A stretch of 64,000 nt of DNA from QKTW01 sp052161885 (GTDB taxonomy: Bacteria > Bacteroidota > Bacteroidia > Chitinophagales > Chitinophagaceae). The stretch is from assembly GCA_052161885.1 (NCBI GenBank), contig CP197396.1, forward strand, positions 4,650,001 through 4,714,000. The letters are read 5' to 3'. Below, one piece after another: positions 59,442 through 64,000 of the stretch (the first letter of the stretch is position 1; each line of letters begins with the position of its first letter). The notes beneath the pieces are model-generated. The model saw nothing but the letters and a program-made list of their open reading frames with translations. It was not told where the DNA came from and did no database searches. Made by a program: the position numbers and the translations under genes.

Positions 59442-60920
59442 ATGGATCACAATCTCTATAACAATACATCATCTATATCCGGAGAAGCTGCGGCTGCGTG
59501 GGAGCGTTGTTTGGGTATTATTAGAGATAATGTAAACTGGAGAACATTCCAGACCTGGTTTGAACCTATAAGAGCAGTAGCGCTTCAGCAGAATGTGCTT
59601 ACACTCCAGGTGCCCAGCCAGTTCTTTTACGAATGGCTCGAAGAACATTACGTGGAATTACTTGGAAAGACGATCAAACGTGTATTAGGGAAAGAAGGAC
59701 GGCTTGAATACCGCATCCTTATGGAGAGCAGTGCTTCCCAGCGAAATCCTGCATCAATAAAAATACCGGGCAGTACACATACACGCCCTCCTAAAGAAAA
59801 TAACTATGTGGACATGCCGCTAAAGTGGGATGATCCGATCAATATTAAAACGCCGTATGCAATACCTGGTCTGAAGCGTATGCAGATAGACCCGCAGCTG
59901 AATGCCAATTACACCTTCGAAAATTATGTAGAGGGTGACTGTAACCGTGTGGCACGATCTGCAGGTATGCATGTAGCACAGAAACCCGGGGCTACTGCCT
60001 TTAACCCGCTCGTGGTATTTGGCGGCGTAGGATGGGGGAAAACGCACCTTGTACAGGCAATCGGCAACGAAGTACGCCGTCTGCATCCCAATAAGGCTGT
60101 GCTGTATGTAAGTGCAGAGAAATTCATTAATCAGTTCATTGACCACTCAAAGAATAATGAGATCAATGACTTCATCCATTTTTACCAGCTTATAGACGTA
60201 CTGATACTCGACGATATTCATCTTTTCGTACCCGCAACAAAGACGCAGGAAGTATTCTTCGGAATATTTAACCACCTGCATCAGAGCGGCAAGCAGATCA
60301 TCCTTACCAGCGATACGCCGCCAAAAGATCTTGAAGGCATGCAGGAGCGCCTGCTAAGCCGTTTCCGCTGGGGATTGAATGCAGATATACAGGCGCCGGA
60401 CTTTGAAACGCGCCAGGCTATCCTGCATATGAAAATGCGTCATGAAGGGCTGGAAATACCGGACGAAGTAGTAAAATACATAGCCTATAATGTACAGACC
60501 AATGTACGTGAGCTGGAAGGTGCGGTGATAGCCCTTTTTGCACAGGCTACACTCAATAAAAAAGAAATAGACCTGGATCTGGCTAAGCGTGTGATGAAGA
60601 ACTTTGTGAAAACGGCAGCCAAGGAGCTGACAATAGAAAACATTCAGAAAATGGTGTGTGACTACTTCAACATACCATATGACCGTCTGCTGGCCAAAAC
60701 ACGTAAGCGTGAAGTGGTACAGGCGCGCCAGATTACAATGTACCTGGCTAAGAAATTTACTAAGAGCTCGCTCAAAAACATTGGCGAACATTTCGGCGGG
60801 TTTGATCATACAACCGTAATCCACTCCTGCCAGACTGTTGAAAACCTGATGGATACTGACGGGGGCTATAAAGAGCACCTGCTGGAACTGCAGCAAAAGG
60901 TGCAGCTTGCAAGCATTTGA
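59442..60920 (+). CDS. dnaA: Chromosomal replication initiator DnaA
   Basis: The 492-residue AAA+ initiator has domain I (about 15-95, WERCLGIIRDNVNWRTFQTWFEPI), a short linker, the ATPase domain with Walker A GGVGWGKT (194-201) and Walker B ILDDIH (255-260), and the C-terminal DNA-binding domain with REVVQARQITMYLAKKFT and the signature GGFDHTTVIHSC. I see no clustered DnaA boxes in the 244-base upstream gap, which holds only a CAACAA/TTGTTG palindrome (about 59210). An origin beside the gene is therefore not supported. No dnaN follows. Confidence 0.98.
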   Translation: MDHNLYNNTSSISGEAAAAWERCLGIIRDNVNWRTFQTWFEPIRAVALQQNVLTLQVPSQFFYEWLEEHYVELLGKTIKRVLGKEGRLEYRILMESSASQRNPASIKIPGSTHTRPPKENNYVDMPLKWDDPINIKTPYAIPGLKRMQIDPQLNANYTFENYVEGDCNRVARSAGMHVAQKPGATAFNPLVVFGGVGWGKTHLVQAIGNEVRRLHPNKAVLYVSAEKFINQFIDHSKNNEINDFIHFYQLIDVLILDDIHLFVPATKTQEVFFGIFNHLHQSGKQIILTSDTPPKDLEGMQERLLSRFRWGLNADIQAPDFETRQAILHMKMRHEGLEIPDEVVKYIAYNVQTNVRELEGAVIALFAQATLNKKEIDLDLAKRVMKNFVKTAAKELTIENIQKMVCDYFNIPYDRLLAKTRKREVVQARQITMYLAKKFTKSSLKNIGEHFGGFDHTTVIHSCQTVENLMDTDGGYKEHLLELQQKVQLASI

Positions 60921-60961
60921 TATTAGGACAGAAAGAATCTTTGAAAAAAAGAAAGAAAGCT

Positions 60962-60991
60962 TTTGTTTTTTCAACTTTAGGTCTATCTTTG
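60962..60991 (+). promoter_or_regulatory. Promoter of the tRNA-Ser/tRNA-Pro unit
   Basis: TTTG (60962-60965), an 18-base spacer, then TATCTTTG (60984-60991). Both Bacteroidota elements match with ideal spacing, the best promoter in the window. Confidence 0.8.
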
Positions 60992-61066
60992 CATTCCCTT
61001 AGCGATAGCGACGGGGTAAGTTCTTAAGAACAGCTGTGAGCAAAGCTTTCAGCGATGTCACAAAAA

Positions 61067-61155
61067 GGTGAGGTGGGTGAGTGGCCGATACCAGTAGTTT
61101 GCTAAACTGCCGTACGTGTCAAAGCGTACCGCGGGTTCGAATCCCGCCCTCACCG
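61067..61155 (+). tRNA. tRNA-Ser(GCU)
   Basis: An 89-base cloverleaf with acceptor GGTGAGG / CCTCACC and discriminator G, anticodon loop TTGCTAA (anticodon GCT), a long variable arm typical of class II tRNAs (CGTACGTGTCAAAGCGTACC), and T arm GCGGGTTCGAATCCCGC. It reads AGC/AGU codons. No CCA is encoded. Confidence 0.96.
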
Positions 61156-61196
61156 CTGGGTTTGCAGCAATGTAGACCGGCTTCAGAAAAATTGTT

Positions 61197-61271
<75 letters not shown>

Positions 61272-61278
61272 ACAAATA

Positions 61279-61310
61279 AAAAACCTTCGCAGTATTGCGG
61301 AGGTTTTTTT
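61279..61310 (+). terminator. Terminator of the tRNA unit
   Basis: A 12-base stem (AAAAACCTTCGC / GCGGAGGTTTTT, one wobble pair) with a six-base loop and T-run. Confidence 0.88.
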
Positions 61311-61952
61311 ATGCCCTGTTTTTATGTTTTGTTTTTACTTAATATGTTTTTCCCCACGATCATTCAGGCGCTAATAATCTTTCTCTCTTTTCAAATGTGT
61401 CAAATAGAGCGTGATGCCGGCGAGTTTTTACCATCATAAAATTACTTTTCCATTAGCTGCCGGAAATCATTTACCTGCATGCGCAAGTTGCGGTTGTGGC
61501 TTGAAAACAGGCGCACTATAACCCGGATCTGTCACGATTTTATCATTATATGCTCAAAGGTTTAGCGGCCATTCCTTTTTTGCAGGCATCTCTTCCCTGA
61601 ATCACGCCATATGTTAACCATTTCTGATGCTTTCCTGAAGCAAGTATAGTTTTGATGTCAGTAAAAAGAGATTATCATTTTATATACTCTGTTGCGACGT
61701 GCACCAGGACTTTATTAAAATGATAACTGACGCTGTATTGCAGGGAGAAAGGCGATTTTTTATACCATATACAACAAACGTATAGCGACGTAAACGAGAG
61801 GCTACGTATTGCGGTGCATTCCTTCTTTGATCAGATCGTATGTCGCGGATAAACCGTGTATGCGAAAACAGAAGGTGTGCCGTGCAGGTATAACTGTTGC
61901 CGGAATACAGCAAATCTTTCCGCGATAACCATTGTGTATTATAAGTCTTCTT
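61311..61952. other. Gene-free region before the last gene
   Basis: These 642 bases contain no convincing gene on either strand; the only longer frames lack any recognisable protein features. An exact -7 element TAGTTTTG lies at 61647-61654 on the plus strand, without a clear -33 partner. It could start a leader of about 300 bases for the last gene. No repeats or RNA genes are evident. Confidence 0.5.
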
Positions 61953-64000
61953 ATGGAAATGAATCATTCGCCTATTCCAGGTCTCCGTTTTTCCGGGAGA
62001 AAGTATTTTCCCGGCGGCAGCATACGGGGCAGATGCAGAGCGCCACAGATACTGCTGGCAGCCTTTCTGCTAACTTTCTGCAACAGTTATTCACAGACAG
62101 GCCCTGCAGGTGTAAATACCGGCATTGGTGCCTGGTGGAAAGCGGATGCATCCGGTACATCCGGTACGTCGTGGACCGATCAGAGTGGTAATAACAGAAC
62201 GCTTGCACAAGGCAATACTGCAAGCAGGCCTACAATGACGGGAGGTGCCATTAATTACCTGCCTGCACTGGATTTTGACGGAAATGATTTCATGAGTTCT
62301 GCCACAGTGCTTGGTACCGGATCTACACAGAATGTAGCAATATTTGCAGTTGCACAACCGGAAGATGCAGGCCCTGGCGGCCGTGTCTGCGGAGAATACA
62401 CCAGCAATGGGTACCCGGTAGGCATCCATTTCCCGTTTGTAGACAACAATTTTTACTGGGATGCGCCATATGGTTACAGGGTAAACGGTAACTGGCAAGG
62501 GTCATACAATACGCCATATGTGATTTCCACAACGAAAACACCGAATGCAATGTATGCCTACAGTAATCATAAAACGATTGCTTCGTATACAGCAGGTAAT
62601 CTTACTTGTATTTGCCCCGGTAATAATTCATCGTTTACAGTAGGTGCTATTACAAACTGGGGATACTTCGGCGGTAAGATCGCCGAAGTGATCGTTTATA
62701 AGAACAGTGCAGCGCTTACTGCGCTGGACCGTCAGAAAATAGAGAGCTATCTCGCATTGAAATACGGTATCACACTCGATCAGGCAACTGCGTATAATTA
62801 TCTCGCATCCGACGGAACAACCATCATCTGGAATGCATCCGCCAATGCCACATGGAATAAGAACATATTCGGTATCGGTCGTGACAACACATCGGGATTA
62901 TATCAGAAGCAGGGCCGCACAGCGCAGCTTTCTTCACGCATTTTCAGCATGGCAGTCGGCAGCAGCATAGCTGCAGATAATGCTTCCAATACCGGCAGTA
63001 TTGCCAATGACAAGACTTTCCTTGTAATGGGTGATAATGGTGGTACTACACGCCTCGACCAGGTAATTACCAATCCTGTGATTGAAAAAGTAATGGCTCG
63101 CACGTGGCGGGTGCAGAAAAGCGCGTCCTGGGCAGACCAGACCATCACTATGAGCGCAGGTGTCAGCTATGCCAATAAATACATTGTTATCTCCAATACT
63201 TCTTCTTCTTTCGCAACTATTACAAATACAGTGCAGCTGGATGCCAACGGTGCAGCCAGCTTTAGTTCTGCATTACTGCCGGATGGCGCATACCTGACCA
63301 TCGGCCAGGCTCCGACCGGCCCCGGCGGTGTTGCAGGAAATATACGTTTGTGGCTGGATGGTAATAAAAATGTATACAGTGATGCTGGTGTTACACCGGC
63401 TACAGACGGCAGCGTAGTAGATCAGTGGGGCGACCAGAGCCAGTCTGCAACCGGCAACGGTTCATTTGTTACCGGGTGTAACTGCGGCGTAACCGCTTTT
63501 CGTGCGAATGGCCTTAACTATAACGGGGCTATCGACAATACAGGGAATGTGTTGAGAGGCCTTACAAATACAGCGATCACCTCGCCGAATATTTCGTCAT
63601 TTATGGCGGTCAATTCGCCTTCTACATATAGCGGACACCGTTATTATACACTTTACAGCAATGCTTCCGGCGGGTATGATTACAATACCAACCTGGAGAG
63701 CATTGTATTCGGACTTAATGGTACCAACATACAGACACATCGTGGTGCATGGGAAAATCCGGCACTTCCGTCCAATACCGTCTCTACGATGGTAATGACA
63801 TCGCTGACCACTGCAACTGCACATTCGCTGAACCTGAATGGCAAGCAAGGCGGGTCGGCATCCTATGTAAAAGGAAATTACTCCATTGATCAGTTCTTTG
63901 TAGGAGGAGGTTATGCTGCAGGATGGTGCTGTGGGTCTGCTACAACGGAACGGTATGGTGAAATAGTAACTTATGATCGTGCGCTCTCTGCTGTTGAAAC
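61953..64000 (+). CDS. Large secreted LamG-like/T9SS-type surface protein, cut by window edge
   Basis: The frame opens at ATG 61953 (or 61959) and stays open to base 64000, at least 682 codons. An unusually long basic n-region (about 30 residues, FSGRKYFPGG and RGRCRAPQ) precedes a hydrophobic signal core (ILLAAFLLTFCNSYSQ). A first concanavalin A/LamG-like domain follows (about 50-270: GIGAWWKADASG, SWTDQSGNNRT, LDFDGNDFM). The next module (about 270-455) is recurrent in Bacteroidota surface proteins (IESYLALKYGITLDQ, KNIFGIGRDNTSGLYQKQ). A second LamG-like domain starts near 465 (NIRLWLDGNKNVYSD, VVDQWGDQS). A T9SS tail would be expected beyond the window. Confidence 0.85.
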   Translation, partial: MEMNHSPIPGLRFSGRKYFPGGSIRGRCRAPQILLAAFLLTFCNSYSQTGPAGVNTGIGAWWKADASGTSGTSWTDQSGNNRTLAQGNTASRPTMTGGAINYLPALDFDGNDFMSSATVLGTGSTQNVAIFAVAQPEDAGPGGRVCGEYTSNGYPVGIHFPFVDNNFYWDAPYGYRVNGNWQGSYNTPYVISTTKTPNAMYAYSNHKTIASYTAGNLTCICPGNNSSFTVGAITNWGYFGGKIAEVIVYKNSAALTALDRQKIESYLALKYGITLDQATAYNYLASDGTTIIWNASANATWNKNIFGIGRDNTSGLYQKQGRTAQLSSRIFSMAVGSSIAADNASNTGSIANDKTFLVMGDNGGTTRLDQVITNPVIEKVMARTWRVQKSASWADQTITMSAGVSYANKYIVISNTSSSFATITNTVQLDANGAASFSSALLPDGAYLTIGQAPTGPGGVAGNIRLWLDGNKNVYSDAGVTPATDGSVVDQWGDQSQSATGNGSFVTGCNCGVTAFRANGLNYNGAIDNTGNVLRGLTNTAITSPNISSFMAVNSPSTYSGHRYYTLYSNASGGYDYNTNLESIVFGLNGTNIQTHRGAWENPALPSNTVSTMVMTSLTTATAHSLNLNGKQGGSASYVKGNYSIDQFFVGGGYAAGWCCGSATTERYGEIVTYDRALSAVE

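Overview
The window is chromosomal DNA of a Bacteroidota bacterium, most likely of the Chitinophagia/Chitinophagaceae (the phylum is well supported, the family is a guess). Three things support this: at least a dozen start regions carry the phylum's -7 promoter element TAnnTTTG; there are several type IX secretion (T9SS) C-terminal sorting domains; and phylum-typical families occur (S46 dipeptidyl-peptidase, DUF4468, CarboxypepD-type TonB receptor). No prophage, transposase, rRNA operon or CRISPR array is visible.

Layout. 1-3.4 kb: small accessory genes on the minus strand, including two tandemly duplicated XRE regulators and a ten-unit 21-bp intergenic array. 3.5-14.2 kb: secreted DPP11-type peptidase, a T9SS surface protein, an AhpC/AhpD peroxide pair, an orphan histidine kinase, and an ABC exporter-LolA-like operon. 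14.3-24.7 kb: thrS-infC, a ten-repeat secreted protein, TPR and NlpC/P60 proteins, RNase Y and a type II NADH dehydrogenase. 24.8-29.6 kb: a 1310-residue membrane NRPS of the Pls/PosA (epsilon-poly-lysine synthetase-like) type, divergent from a phosphopantetheinyl transferase. 29.6-33.1 kb: a compact metal (probably copper) locus with a Met/His-rich outer-membrane protein, an HMA-MauE membrane protein and an AraC regulator with an HMA-like sensor domain. 33.1-37.8 kb: M20 dipeptidase, DUF4468 protein, queA, gmhA-gmhB. 37.9-41.9 kb: infA-rpmJ-rpsM-rpsK / rpsD / rpoA-rplQ, broken by internal terminators and promoters, with a candidate pseudoknot leader in front of rpsD. 42-54 kb: surface and secretion genes (TonB receptor, T9SS proteins, a response regulator next to a calcium-binding TSP3-repeat giant). 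54-61.3 kb: ComEA-like HhH protein, acyl-CoA dehydrogenase, nhaA, a two-gene split 5'-nucleotidase, dnaA, and tRNA-Ser(GCU) and tRNA-Pro(UGG). 62-64 kb: the 5' part of another large secreted protein.

Three items deserve most attention. The first is the Pls-like synthetase with its private PPTase, whose adenylation pocket I read as basic-amino-acid-like. The second is the interleaved double stem (H-type pseudoknot) directly upstream of rpsD, which fits S4 autoregulation. The third is a perfect 12-bp inverted repeat that contains the promoter -7 element of the TSP3 giant and recurs just before its start codon, a geometry compatible with an invertible promoter or a DNA-level operator.

Two edge genes (1-471 and 61953-64000) and rpmJ (38 residues) were read directly from the sequence. 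Several start codons were moved inward because the longest open frame would begin inside a promoter element or terminator. All family assignments come from motif recognition by eye; no database search was run.
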